From: a virus
Reading direction: 5' to 3' (one strand)
Length of the DNA: 38,790 nt
Virus record (IMG/VR): IMGVR_UViG_3300028809_000005
Span: 1 to 38,790 of that record
Part shown: positions 7,176 to 13,774 of the stretch, piece by piece
How the letters are laid out: each line of letters begins with the position of its first letter
Position numbering within the stretch: the stretch's first letter is position 1
Translations under genes and position numbers: made by a program
Notes under the pieces: generated by a model
What the model saw: only the letters and a program-made list of their open reading frames with translations
Told to the model about the DNA's origin: nothing
Databases searched by the model: none

Positions 7176-7588
7176 TTTATTGCATTTTTAAGTTTTTCGA
7201 TGTCGATTTGAAGTTCTTGGCCAGTGAGTGAATAATAGATATTTTGGAGTTGATGAAGGTTATCGCATGGAGCAGAATAAGCATTTATTCCGCACCTACT
7301 GATAGAAATATGATCGGTATTGATCCAAAATTGAAGTGATTGCTCTGTTTCTGTTTTATGGTCTCCAATTATCAACAACATAACTCTACTGCTTTCGTAT
7401 CTAAACTCAAACCCACACGCTTCAAGCACGGCCGGAGTAAGGGGGATGGGTTCTATTCCGGTATTAATTACAGAATAAGGAACGTCTCTTAGTTCTACTG
7501 AACCCAATCCTATAGCCTCAACAGTGCTTATTGAGCCATCTATAAACCTCACAATATTCTTCAATCTAAGTTCTTTAGTATCTATCAT
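7172..7588 (-). CDS. Conserved Bacteroidota phage protein of unknown function
   Basis: 138 residues. The order of segments (KELRLKNIVRF, then GIEPIPLTPAVLEACGFEFR, then DNLHQLQNIYYSLTGQELQI) matches a protein I recognise from many Bacteroidota phages and prophages: 'LRIGNWV ... PIPLTEEWLLKFGF ... VHQLQNLYFALTGEEL'. It has no established function. It starts with ATG at 7588, 25 bases after the upstream stop. Confidence 0.75.
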   Translation of the reverse strand: MIDTKELRLKNIVRFIDGSISTVEAIGLGSVELRDVPYSVINTGIEPIPLTPAVLEACGFEFRYESSRVMLLIIGDHKTETEQSLQFWINTDHISISRCGINAYSAPCDNLHQLQNIYYSLTGQELQIDIEKLKNAIK

Positions 7589-7613
7589 TTTTTACTTTTT
7601 ATCGGTTAAAGAT

Positions 7614-8504
7614 TCAGGAAGGGGGTCTATGTGAATCATCCAAACAATCAATACATGTAGCTTCACTAGGCAAACCATGAATACATTTAAATTCCGGCTT
7701 CGTCTCTCCGGATGACAGGCGGGGAATTTTACCTGTTCCATTACAAGTATCACAAGCATGATCCTCGCGAGTTCCAAATTTTATGAAATACCCATGTCCA
7801 TTACAATCATTGCACATTTTTGTTAAATTAATAGGTTGATTTGATTGCTCTAAAATGGACAACCCGTTTATTTTAAAAAAATATTCTATACGATTACGCA
7901 AAATATCGTCGTATTTAGGCTCTTGTGGGAAACCTTCACTATCTGTATTGGCCTCCCAGTAAACACCACGTAGTATCTTTACCGCCTCATCCCTCTGGCG
8001 CTGCGCCTCTGCAAGCTGGGTGTTGAGTGATTCGATTTGTTTGAAACATTCCGTTTCAACAGATGCGGCCTTAATGATTGATTTTCTTGCTTCTTCAAGG
8101 GCAATTATTAAGTTGTTATTGCCGTTTTCTTTGGCTTCCAGCTCCTTCCGCAGTTCTTCCGCCTTGTCCTTTTGGTACTTTATCGCCCCGTTTACGGTAG
8201 TTAATAGCGTTCCAAGTTGTTCGCACTCATGCCGAAGTTCTGCGGTTGCGTGTTCGACCTGCTGGGCAGCATGTCTAGCGCCGAAATCAACCACCATTCC
8301 GAAAAGGTCGCGCGGTATTTGCTGCGCCCGCATTGGAAACATTGTTTCAAGTGCTTCGTGAGCCTCGTTTACCTGATCTGCTGTCAGTTTCTCGTTTTGT
8401 TCGCTTTTAGGCAATGGCTGGCACCCACATCCCCCTGCTTTTACCGTTTCTTCGTTGCACGGCGTGGGATTGGGGGTAGACCAGCATTCTTTTTGTTCGC
8501 TCAT
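7614..8504 (-). CDS. Coiled-coil protein with DnaJ-like zinc-finger motifs
   Basis: 296 residues from MSEQKECWST. A longer frame opens at 8663, but its first 53 codons run through the upstream gene (8515-8760) and look like its shadow, so I prefer the ATG at 8504. The protein has cysteines near the start, a long predicted coiled coil (about 80-178, rich in E, Q, A, L), then two CxxCxGxG repeats at 231-238 and 251-258, the zinc-binding pattern of DnaJ central domains. A final CIHG...CIDC pair lies at 274-287. The J-domain is absent. It may be a metal-binding scaffold or adaptor; no known phage role can be assigned. Confidence 0.7.
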   Translation of the reverse strand: MSEQKECWSTPNPTPCNEETVKAGGCGCQPLPKSEQNEKLTADQVNEAHEALETMFPMRAQQIPRDLFGMVVDFGARHAAQQVEHATAELRHECEQLGTLLTTVNGAIKYQKDKAEELRKELEAKENGNNNLIIALEEARKSIIKAASVETECFKQIESLNTQLAEAQRQRDEAVKILRGVYWEANTDSEGFPQEPKYDDILRNRIEYFFKINGLSILEQSNQPINLTKMCNDCNGHGYFIKFGTREDHACDTCNGTGKIPRLSSGETKPEFKCIHGLPSEATCIDCLDDSHRPPS

Positions 8505-8514
8505 GGTGTTGTTT

Positions 8515-8760
8515 TTACGGCACAAGGCCCAGTGATTGAAGTTGTTGTTCGCAAACCGATACTTCGGCGAATCCACCGCCTGATACATGGATAAAACCCT
8601 TTCTGTAAGCCTCCGCTTCCTGCTGTAGGGAAAGACGGGCGATCGGCTCACACCTTTTGGCAATTCTTTCGAGGGTGTAACCTTTGGACTTAGGATTTGT
8701 GATTAAGGCTATTTCCTCCGCCCGCTCCCTTACTTTCTGTTCGTATTTTGTCTGCTCCAT
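8515..8760 (-). CDS. Hypothetical protein
   Basis: 81 residues, highly charged and helical at the start (MEQTKYEQKVRERAEEIAL), then a QQEAEAYRKGFIHVSGGG stretch. The pattern 'EAxAYxxGF' occurs in short phage proteins without known role. It lies two bases from the upstream gene and eleven from the next. Confidence 0.6.
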   Translation of the reverse strand: MEQTKYEQKVRERAEEIALITNPKSKGYTLERIAKRCEPIARLSLQQEAEAYRKGFIHVSGGGFAEVSVCEQQLQSLGLVP

Positions 8761-8761
8761 G

Positions 8762-8968
8762 TTATTTCTTTTTCAGTTTTTTTATTGATAATTTTTTTTC
8801 ATCACCAACTAACCATGAATCATTCTTCCCAACATAATCTATATTTAGCCTGACCCATACAAATTTTCCTTCTAAATATGTTATTGTTCCCGAAACCCTC
8901 CTATTGTTATATTTTCCAGAAATAAAATCCCCAACTTTCATTTCTTTTTCGGTTTGATGATGAAACAT
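8762..8968 (-). CDS. Small beta-barrel-like hypothetical protein
   Basis: 68 residues from MFHHQTEKEMKVGDFISGKY; the later part reads as alternating strands (VSGTITYLEGKFVWVRL) and a lysine-rich tail. A GTG start at 8998 would add 10 residues, but the ATG at 8968 has a rare strong Shine-Dalgarno sequence (GGAGGA, about six bases upstream). The 'KVGDF..G.......GTI..LEG..V.V' order recalls small KOW/SH3-like barrels; function unknown. Confidence 0.6.
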   Translation of the reverse strand: MFHHQTEKEMKVGDFISGKYNNRRVSGTITYLEGKFVWVRLNIDYVGKNDSWLVGDEKKLSIKKLKKK

Positions 8969-8985
8969 AGTTTGTCCTCCGGGAA

Positions 8986-9117
8986 CTATTTTATCCACAG
9001 TGCAGGATTATAAATAGCAAAAATCCGGTTTTCAGGGCTATTAAATAGGTATATTGTTTTACCCATCGTAATATCGGCTGATATCTTTTCTTTAGTATCT
9101 AAATATGTTTCTTTCAT
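8986..9117 (-). CDS. Very small hypothetical protein
   Basis: 43 residues: starts MKETYLDTKEKISADITMGK and ends ...AIYNPALWIK. The ATG at 9117 overlaps the stop of the upstream RHH-like gene region by a few bases, and the frame ends at TAG 8986. Good codon use and tight packing support it; no family recognised. Confidence 0.5.
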   Translation of the reverse strand: MKETYLDTKEKISADITMGKTIYLFNSPENRIFAIYNPALWIK

Positions 9118-9118
9118 A

Positions 9119-9265
9119 TCACTTCATTTTATCCTTAACCTTCATCAGCAACATCCTGGCGTACGTCGATGGATTTACGCCTTGGTTGCGACCGTTCTTA
9201 ATCAGCCATTCCCAAAGATCCTTATCCATCTTTACCGTGCGCGGCTTTAGTATCTTTTCTTTCAT
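9119..9265 (-). CDS. Small ribbon-helix-helix-like DNA-binding protein
   Basis: 48 residues: a basic start, a strand RTVKMDKDLWEWL, then NPSTYARMLLMKVKDKM. The strand-helix-helix order with a positively charged strand resembles CopG/Arc-type repressors, here near minimal length. Its ATG is embedded in the upstream stop (TAATG). It may regulate the adjoining promoter region at 9445-9540; this is inference. Confidence 0.6.
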   Translation of the reverse strand: MKEKILKPRTVKMDKDLWEWLIKNGRNQGVNPSTYARMLLMKVKDKMK

Positions 9266-9444
9266 TATCTTACTTTTTGAACATTCTTATCATTATTTCT
9301 TTTCCCAGCGTTACCGGCCTTTTTCCCATAGAGTGTAGTATAAATCTGGAAAACTAATTTATCATCTTTAGTAAGCGGTTCACACCGTTTCAGTTTATCG
9401 ATTACCGCTTCACCGTCCATCTTTATTTTTTCAAGCGTTGTCAT
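9265..9444 (-). CDS. Small hypothetical protein
   Basis: 59 residues, MTTLEKIKMDGEAVIDKLKR then TKDDKLVFQIYTTLYGKKAG and a lysine/asparagine-rich tail. First gene after the 96-base intergenic region that holds a promoter box and a 10-bp tandem repeat. It shares one base with the next gene (TAATG). Confidence 0.6.
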   Translation of the reverse strand: MTTLEKIKMDGEAVIDKLKRCEPLTKDDKLVFQIYTTLYGKKAGNAGKRNNDKNVQKVR

Positions 9445-9462
9445 GTTTCAATTTTTATACAT

Positions 9463-9470
9463 CAAATGTA
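9463..9470 (-). promoter_or_regulatory. -7 box TACATTTG upstream of the small-gene cluster
   Basis: Perfect TAnnTTTG read leftward, 19 bases before the ATG at 9444. A TTTG lies upstream but only 15 bases away, shorter than the usual 19-21, so the -33 element is doubtful. Confidence 0.5.
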
Positions 9471-9476
9471 AGACAA

Positions 9477-9496
9477 AAAGTAATACAAAGTAATAC
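9477..9496. repeat. 10-bp tandem direct repeat in promoter region
   Basis: The ten bases AAAGTAATAC occur twice in a row, just upstream of the TACATTTG box. This is a possible operator for a small regulator, such as the RHH-like protein at 9119-9265. Confidence 0.6.
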
Positions 9497-9540
9497 TATA
9501 GAGAAAATTTATAGTGTGTTGGAACATTTAATTACGTTTT

Positions 9541-9903
9541 CTATATCTTAAATTGTTCATAATCAATTATTGAGACTGAAATTCCTTTAGATCTGGCCGT
9601 TTCTATCATGTGTTTTGTCCCCCTTGATTTACCATCCCAAAATGCGATCATTGCATCCGCTTCTCGTGACATCAATTCATTACGTATAGGGCCGGCTGAT
9701 TTACCATACTTATCCCATTCAGCTGGGAATTTCATAACAGGTATATTATTTTCAGCTGCCCATTTCTCACCTAGTGTATCGGCCCCTGTTGCGCAGCCGG
9801 ATATAACACACGTTATTTTGTCAACGTCATTTAATACCTTCATGCTCCGCTTTAATAAATCGTAGTCTTTAAATGTCCTAGTGCCAGAAATGATAACCTT
9901 CAT
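9541..9903 (-). CDS. DUF2493 / SLOG-superfamily protein
   Basis: 120 residues with the hallmark order of the DUF2493 (YspA/CpYpsA-like) group: IISGTRTFKDYDLL, VISGCATGADTLGEKWA, FPAEWDKYGKSAGPIRNELM, then ADAMIAFWDGKSRGTKHMIE. The Rossmann-like fold is thought to bind nucleotide-derived ligands. Members are common in phages, but their reaction is not settled. The length is typical for the family. It is the last gene of the run starting at 11172, and the promoter box at 9463 follows it. Confidence 0.85.
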   Translation of the reverse strand: MKVIISGTRTFKDYDLLKRSMKVLNDVDKITCVISGCATGADTLGEKWAAENNIPVMKFPAEWDKYGKSAGPIRNELMSREADAMIAFWDGKSRGTKHMIETARSKGISVSIIDYEQFKI

Positions 9904-9908
9904 AAAAA

Positions 9909-10208
9909 TTAGTTAAGTTTCCAATCCTTCAACCTCATAATGCCCATTTTTGGCCAATCTACCGGCGTTTGGGTGGTCGCGGGTCGGTAATATGGTTCGC
10001 ACCCTTCGTCTGTGCTTAGCCAGCATTTAACCTCCGTTCTGCCGTATTCATATATGGATTTATACCCGAAAAACTGGTATATCCTGGAGGCGATCTTATC
10101 GTAATCGTTCTTACGAATAGATTTATCCAGCAAGCCCATTTGCTTCAGGCCCGGCACGTCGAAATTCTGCTCGATGAACATTTTTAGCTTTAGTTGTTCG
10201 TAAGTCAT
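9909..10208 (-). CDS. Hypothetical protein
   Basis: 99 residues. Start MTYEQLKLKMFIEQNFDVPG, then DKIASRIYQFFGYKSIYEYG and CWLSTDEGCEPYYRPATT. No family recognised. The mixed helical start and aromatic-rich middle suggest a compact soluble protein. One base separates it from the gene upstream, so they are co-transcribed. Confidence 0.55.
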   Translation of the reverse strand: MTYEQLKLKMFIEQNFDVPGLKQMGLLDKSIRKNDYDKIASRIYQFFGYKSIYEYGRTEVKCWLSTDEGCEPYYRPATTQTPVDWPKMGIMRLKDWKLN

Positions 10209-10209
10209 A

Positions 10210-10392
10210 TCAATCTTGTTTATCGGGGTTGTTCAATTCCTTCAGGGCGATAACGGCGGTGTAGATTATCTCAATAAGCGAGTGATCTACAATGTATCCA
10301 CGTTGAGAAAAAAATGCTTTAATAGCATCAATTCTTTTACCTGTTATGGATTCCTGAATCTTATCGTCTAATTGGTCTTGCGTGATGTTCAT
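10210..10392 (-). CDS. Small hypothetical protein
   Basis: 60 residues, acidic and helical (MNITQDQLDDKIQESITGKR ... EIIYTAVIALKELN). The ATG at 10392 lies 42 bases after the upstream HTH gene. No function recognised. Confidence 0.5.
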   Translation of the reverse strand: MNITQDQLDDKIQESITGKRIDAIKAFFSQRGYIVDHSLIEIIYTAVIALKELNNPDKQD

Positions 10393-10434
10393 GTGGTTGT
10401 TTTAAGTGGTTAGTGTTTTCAAAATATTTACATA

Positions 10435-11172
10435 CTATTTGAAATTTACGATCCTCCCTAAGTGGAATTTTACCCCTCCATTACATAAAGAGTAAGTACA
10501 ATTATAAAAGGGCCGATTTTGTTCAGCAAAAGCTATTTTAGCCTGCGTAGATCCTTTTACTTCATAAAATGATTGCTGATACTCGTAAGTCACTTTATTA
10601 AGCTGTAAAAGCCTATAAAGGGCCTTATTCGCTGTTGCATGAGACATTCCTATTACTTTAGCTATTGACCTGGAAGAAGTGCGAACCTCTTTAACACCGA
10701 ATGCACGAAACGAAGCGCGGTTTTTAACCCACGATAATGCTTTGGAGGCTCGCAACCCCTTTGCTTTAACTCCGCTTTCAAATAGACAGTCACCCGTTAT
10801 TAAAAAGTCTTGATTCTTCAGATTGTTATATGCTACCGCTGCTCGAATGTTTTCTTTTGTTTCTTGTAGGTTTTTGCCCCTGGTGATAGAAATATATCTA
10901 CCACTTTCACCAAAGAGCATGGTGAATACTGTCTTATAAGAAGCAACGCAATAATTGCCGCCTCCATCGATTCGAATGAAACCTTTTTTCTGGCACTCAT
11001 TGAAGTACTTTATGTAAGTATTAATAGACATCCCGCATTCCCTAGCCACTACGTGGTTTTTAGTCCTATGCCAAATGCATGAGGATATAAACCTACGCTT
11101 GACTAAAATAATAAATGCTAATATATCTATGGATGATTTCAATGCAGCGCCGCCAGCAACGAGCCGGCCCAT
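10435..11172 (-). CDS. Protein with two helix-turn-helix segments (regulator or replication-type)
   Basis: 245 residues. One HTH-like segment lies at about 38-62 (ARECGMSINTYIKYFNECQ) and a second at about 165-194 (SRSIAKVIGMSHATANKALY), the latter of the 'SxxxIAxxxGxSxxTAxxxL' kind. Between them is a basic region. A DNA-binding role is well supported. Whether it is a transcription factor or a replication-initiation factor is not clear. A perfect 14-bp palindrome (11194-11207) lies 22 bases upstream of the ATG and is a natural candidate for its binding site. Confidence 0.65.
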   Translation of the reverse strand: MGRLVAGGAALKSSIDILAFIILVKRRFISSCIWHRTKNHVVARECGMSINTYIKYFNECQKKGFIRIDGGGNYCVASYKTVFTMLFGESGRYISITRGKNLQETKENIRAAVAYNNLKNQDFLITGDCLFESGVKAKGLRASKALSWVKNRASFRAFGVKEVRTSSRSIAKVIGMSHATANKALYRLLQLNKVTYEYQQSFYEVKGSTQAKIAFAEQNRPFYNCTYSLCNGGVKFHLGRIVNFK

Positions 11173-11193
11173 GAAAGTAGAAACTAATCTTTA

Positions 11194-11207
11194 AACACTC
11201 GAGTGTT
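11194..11207. promoter_or_regulatory. Perfect 14-bp palindrome AACACTCGAGTGTT
   Basis: Perfect dyad, 22 bases upstream of the start of the two-HTH gene and on its promoter side. Possible autoregulatory operator; no second copy was noticed. Confidence 0.5.
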
Positions 11208-11211
11208 AGCG

Positions 11212-11295
11212 CTATTTGTCGGGCTTGTCCCGACTACCATTGTATTTGTAAGCTCCCATCAAGGCTACTGCATACCTGTAGAATGGAACCGGCAT
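11212..11295 (-). CDS. Possible 27-residue ORF after the tRNA
   Basis: A frame starting MPVPFYRYAVALMGAYKYNG and ending ...DKPDK, between the tRNA and the two-HTH gene. Its 3' part contains a six-base-pair hairpin (11218-11234). The composition looks protein-like, but the size makes this uncertain. Confidence 0.3.
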   Translation of the reverse strand: MPVPFYRYAVALMGAYKYNGSRDKPDK

Positions 11296-11316
11296 GCTAA
11301 GTTTCAACCATTCTCG

Positions 11317-11389
11317 TGGTTCCTACACGATTTGAACGTGTGACCTTCAAATTATGAGTTTGCTGCTCTACCAACTGAGCTAAGGAACC
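11317..11389 (-). tRNA. tRNA-Met (CAU anticodon)
   Basis: A full cloverleaf reads leftward: acceptor GGTTCCT / AGGAACC, D-arm GCTCAGTTGGTAGAGC, anticodon loop CTCATAA giving CAU, and T-arm ACACG-TTCAAAT-CGTGT. The discriminator is A at 11317 and CCA is not encoded. Position 1 pairs with 72 and the anticodon stem lacks the three G-C pairs of initiators, so it is an elongator tRNA-Met. A tRNA-Ile2, where C34 is changed to lysidine, cannot be excluded. The outer anticodon-stem pair (27-43) is a mismatch. Confidence 0.92.
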
Positions 11390-11729
11390 AATCCGGGCCT
11401 TTCACCCGACCGATCGGCTAACCATTCGGCTCCGACTAACGGTTTTTTTGCTGATCCGCTTACAGCTTTAAAATGCCTGCGTCCAGGCGGCGTACTTTTT
11501 AACGTGGCTTTCCGCCTTCCTCCCACATAATTTTTAAACTACTCCGCCCATTTCCAGCTGGGATAAGCTATATGAAGATCCCGTTACTCTATTCATATAC
11601 TTCTGACTACACGAACAAGTCGCTTACCTCTCCAATGAACGCCGCTACTGGAATAGCTGTAATAATTGACAGTGTTTAGTTTTAGTTACAATGGGAGCGA
11701 CCCCGTCACTGACGTTTTTACACCTCTGG
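11390..11729. other. Gene-sparse stretch, content unassigned
   Basis: No convincing gene in 340 bases. On the leftward strand there are only very short frames (9-19 codons) or frames without ATG. The sequence is GC-richer than its surroundings in places and contains short dyads such as CGTCACTGACG at 11704-11714. It could hold a structured RNA joined to the tRNA transcript, but I cannot fold one convincingly by eye. Confidence 0.4.
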
Positions 11730-11810
11730 CTATATCAATTTAGCAGCTTTCTGTCTATTACCGTCCATCTTCAAGCAGAGTAGTATCAGGGCCGCGATTT
11801 CCACTCGCAT
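11730..11810 (-). CDS. Possible 26-residue ORF with Fis-like end
   Basis: Starts MRVEIAALILLCLKMDGNRQ and ends KAAKLI. The GNRxKAAxLL-type end is the start of a Fis-family HTH, cut off by a stop before the recognition helix. It may be a truncated remnant or chance. Confidence 0.3.
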   Translation of the reverse strand: MRVEIAALILLCLKMDGNRQKAAKLI

Positions 11811-11842
11811 AGCGTTGTACGTTCGCGGGTAACCTGAATTAT

Positions 11843-11965
11843 TTATAAAAATCTTAATCCATAACCTTTACATTGATTCTTTCTAAGGAATTCAATGCAT
11901 TCTTTATACGATCCTTTAAACATCTGAACTTCTGGAATTGTTTTACTATAAACCTCGTATTCCAT
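11843..11965 (-). CDS. Very small hypothetical protein
   Basis: 40 residues, MEYEVYSKTIPEVQMFKGSY then KECIEFLRKNQCKGYGLRFL. A strand followed by an amphipathic helix makes this the most credible tiny gene of the sparse region. An overlapping rightward frame at 11873-12082 encodes a low-complexity aromatic/basic peptide and looks like its shadow. Confidence 0.5.
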   Translation of the reverse strand: MEYEVYSKTIPEVQMFKGSYKECIEFLRKNQCKGYGLRFL

Positions 11966-12101
11966 AAAATGAAGTTAAGAAATTGTGCGAGTTCCCGTAC
12001 ATCGCACTACCTACAGAAGGCTGTCGGAGCCTTAACTAATAGTAAACGGCCGTTTTCTCCGATCATTGAAGTATTGTCATGAAACGAGTTAAAAAGAAAA
12101 A

Positions 12102-12131
12102 CCCGCCGTATCGTGCAACTGAACAGGCGGG
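12102..12131 (-). terminator. Terminator of the 15135-12195 leftward operon
   Basis: Leftward transcript: CCCGCC, 18-base loop, GGCGGG, then UUUUUCUUUUU. It is an intrinsic terminator 64 bases past the last gene. The loop contains one arm of a separate 13-bp inverted repeat. Confidence 0.75.
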
Positions 12132-12178
12132 TGTTGTTTCTATCCATTTCTGGAAATATCTTTATTGTTCAGTTGCAC
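12113..12178. repeat. Perfect 13-bp inverted repeat interlocked with the terminator
   Basis: GTGCAACTGAACA at 12113-12125 and its exact reverse complement at 12166-12178, with 40 bases between. The left arm forms most of the terminator loop. In RNA the two helices would cross as a pseudoknot, or compete, rather than nest. Confidence 0.75.
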
Positions 12179-12194
12179 AACAAACATACAACAT

Positions 12195-12425
12195 TTACTC
12201 CAAATCCAAAAGTTTTTTCTCACTTTCTTTTAAAATAATTTTTATGGCTTGCTGAATTTCTTCATAACAAAATTGGCTTGATGACAAAAACTGCGTCATT
12301 GTCATATTACTATCAACATATTTACATAGATAATACGCCGCATGCACCATCATCATTTTCTTAACCGGCCCAGCGTTCTCGCCCAGGAGCAGGCCGTACA
12401 TATCGATAAAATTCTGTGTTGTCAT
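12195..12425 (-). CDS. Hypothetical protein
   Basis: 76 residues, helical and methionine-rich (GPVKKMMMVHAAYYLCKYVD ... EEIQQAIKIILKESEKK). It is the last gene of the operon, just before the terminator. Function unknown. One base separates it from the upstream gene. Confidence 0.55.
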   Translation of the reverse strand: MTTQNFIDMYGLLLGENAGPVKKMMMVHAAYYLCKYVDSNMTMTQFLSSSQFCYEEIQQAIKIILKESEKKLLDLE

Positions 12426-12426
12426 A

Positions 12427-12849
12427 TTAACGTTTTTTGTACATTAAGCAGTTGTTGGCCTTGCAGGTTGATATTGTAAGTTCGTTTCGATGTGACATAT
12501 TTACGATCGCCCATTTCGTAAAACTATGTTCTATACCAAATTCCGTCTGAATATCCGAAGCGATTTCAATTGCAGTTTTAAACTTATCAAGCTTTGAAAC
12601 ATACTGATGTATTTTAATGTATTCATCGCCCCTCCAATTTGTCGGCTTTTTAAAATCTGATGCTGCGTAATTAATCTCATCGCTTTCAACTACGCGCCAT
12701 ATTGCACTAACAATTTCCCCCACGTGATTTTTTTCAGCATATACGAGATCCTTTATAAGCGGATGCGTGATCTTGTCACATCTATTTTTAATATGGTTGG
12801 ATACATACATTTCAGCGTCCAATAGCGTATCGAATAAATGTAGGCTCAT
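12427..12849 (-). CDS. Hypothetical protein
   Basis: 140 residues starting MSLHLFDTLLDAEMYVSNHI, with a middle NWRGDEYIKIHQYVSKLDKF and an end TKWAIVNMSHRNELTISTCK. Mixed alpha/beta composition, no family recognised. The upstream frame-broken gene, if repaired, would stop one base before this start, in keeping with the packing of the operon. Confidence 0.6.
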   Translation of the reverse strand: MSLHLFDTLLDAEMYVSNHIKNRCDKITHPLIKDLVYAEKNHVGEIVSAIWRVVESDEINYAASDFKKPTNWRGDEYIKIHQYVSKLDKFKTAIEIASDIQTEFGIEHSFTKWAIVNMSHRNELTISTCKANNCLMYKKR

Positions 12850-12850
12850 A

Positions 12851-12976
12851 TTATGGTTTTTTGAAGGTGATGGGGAAAGTGCCGATATATGTTTCTAATT
12901 TATCTGCTTTTAGTGCTGTTTCTTTCTTAGCGTAACCAACTGATGTACCAACTTCAAAGGAAATTGAATCATTGAC
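12851..12976 (-). pseudogene. Detached 3' part of the gene at 12910-13233
   Basis: An open frame without any start codon reads NDSISFEVGTSVGYAKKETA then LKADKLETYIGTFPITFKKP and stops at 12851-12853, one base before the next gene's ATG. It lies in the -1 frame relative to the upstream part, and a preceding in-frame TAA at 12977-12979 closes it. Good protein character and exact fit to operon spacing indicate it is the true end of the upstream gene. Confidence 0.65.
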
Positions 12977-13233
12977 TTAACATGAATTACTTCATCAACT
13001 ATTCTTCCATCCATCGTTATAACCTTCTCACCATTAAGCGCCCGCTCCAAATCAAACGGCTCCGGCTTTGGATCGCCATGTTCTAGGATCTCACAGTCAT
13101 ATGACATGATAGTTCCGCCAATACCAATTACATCATAATTACCATGGTTATTCAATTTACATGATAATATTGATCCTATTTGATCTTTGTACCAAAAATC
13201 ATTTTCTGTACATTTAACGATTCTCACTTTCAT
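12910..13233 (-). CDS. Hypothetical protein, 3' end out of frame (probable frameshift)
   Basis: 107 residues as read. The segment PFDLERALNGEKVITMDGRI matches a motif common in short phage proteins (FDLERALAGEPVVTRDGR). After VIDEV-type residues the frame changes character and ends in MIQFPLKLVHQLVTLRKKQH, which is simply another frame's sequence. Inserting a single A in the AA at 12977-12978 (leftward strand) would continue the protein into the open frame down to 12851. The native protein was therefore probably about 128 residues. Whether this is a mutation, an assembly error or recoding cannot be told here. Confidence 0.6.
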   Translation of the reverse strand: MKVRIVKCTENDFWYKDQIGSILSCKLNNHGNYDVIGIGGTIMSYDCEILEHGDPKPEPFDLERALNGEKVITMDGRIVDEVIHVKSMIQFPLKLVHQLVTLRKKQH

Positions 13234-13424
13234 TTTGCTTCTTTTAAAGTGTCAAGAATAAAGTTTGCTATTTGTTCAAGTTCTTTATGATTGCAGTTAA
13301 AATATACATCCTCTGGGAAATCTCCTTTAGCATCTGTTATGAAATGAATTTGTGACAAATCATCTGTAAGATAAATTTCGAACACTCCATTATCATCTTC
13401 TAATAACAAGCTTTTTCTATTCAT
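13230..13424 (-). CDS. Small hypothetical protein
   Basis: 64 acidic residues, MNRKSLLLEDDNGVFEIYLT then a C-terminal ELEQIANFILDTLKEAK helix. Four-base overlap with the next gene. Strand-rich start then a helix; no family recognised. Confidence 0.55.
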   Translation of the reverse strand: MNRKSLLLEDDNGVFEIYLTDDLSQIHFITDAKGDFPEDVYFNCNHKELEQIANFILDTLKEAK

Positions 13425-13433
13425 AAAAATTAT

Positions 13434-13772
13434 TTAAAAGTTAGGAATGTAGGCCAATTTTTTTATGGAATAAACGGGATTTTCAAAATTTATAATATGC
13501 CAATCTCCGTAAACGAAGTTATACCACGCTAATTGAATACCATGTGATTCTGTTTGAACTAATACTAAATCTGTTAAATGCGGTTCGTCTGTTGATTCAG
13601 GAGGCAATTCATTCTTTGGATCAAACCACTTAGGGCGGTTGGCTTCCCATTCTGCACCGTACACAAAATAGTCTTCTAATAATCCAGGCGGAACCCAATC
13701 GTCCCCTCTATACACTATGTCATCACTTCTAAATCTTACCGCCGCTTCTTCTCTTAGCTGTTGAATGTTCAT
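13434..13772 (-). CDS. DUF551-like phage protein
   Basis: 112 residues. After an N-terminal helix (MNIQQLREEAAVRFR) comes KWFDPKNELPPESTDEPHLT, DLVLVQTESHGIQLAWYN and DWHIINFENPVYSIKKLAYI. The order W...LP......VLV........AWY....W........V..W/AYIP is the DUF551 pattern. Function is unknown, but the family is very common in phage accessory regions. Confidence 0.7.
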   Translation of the reverse strand: MNIQQLREEAAVRFRSDDIVYRGDDWVPPGLLEDYFVYGAEWEANRPKWFDPKNELPPESTDEPHLTDLVLVQTESHGIQLAWYNFVYGDWHIINFENPVYSIKKLAYIPNF

Positions 13773-13774
13773 AA

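Noticed and set aside
11380-11526. Leftward GTG-start frame of 48 residues ending inside the tRNA acceptor
   Set aside because: No ATG, very basic low-quality sequence, and its stop lies in the tRNA gene; likely chance.
11873-12082. Rightward 69-codon ORF in the gene-poor stretch
   Set aside because: Composition is aromatic/basic without structure; it lies opposite a more protein-like 40-codon leftward frame and would be an isolated rightward gene.
11317-12100. tmRNA
   Set aside because: The tRNA is a complete cloverleaf by itself and no tag-peptide frame or split acceptor ends were found.
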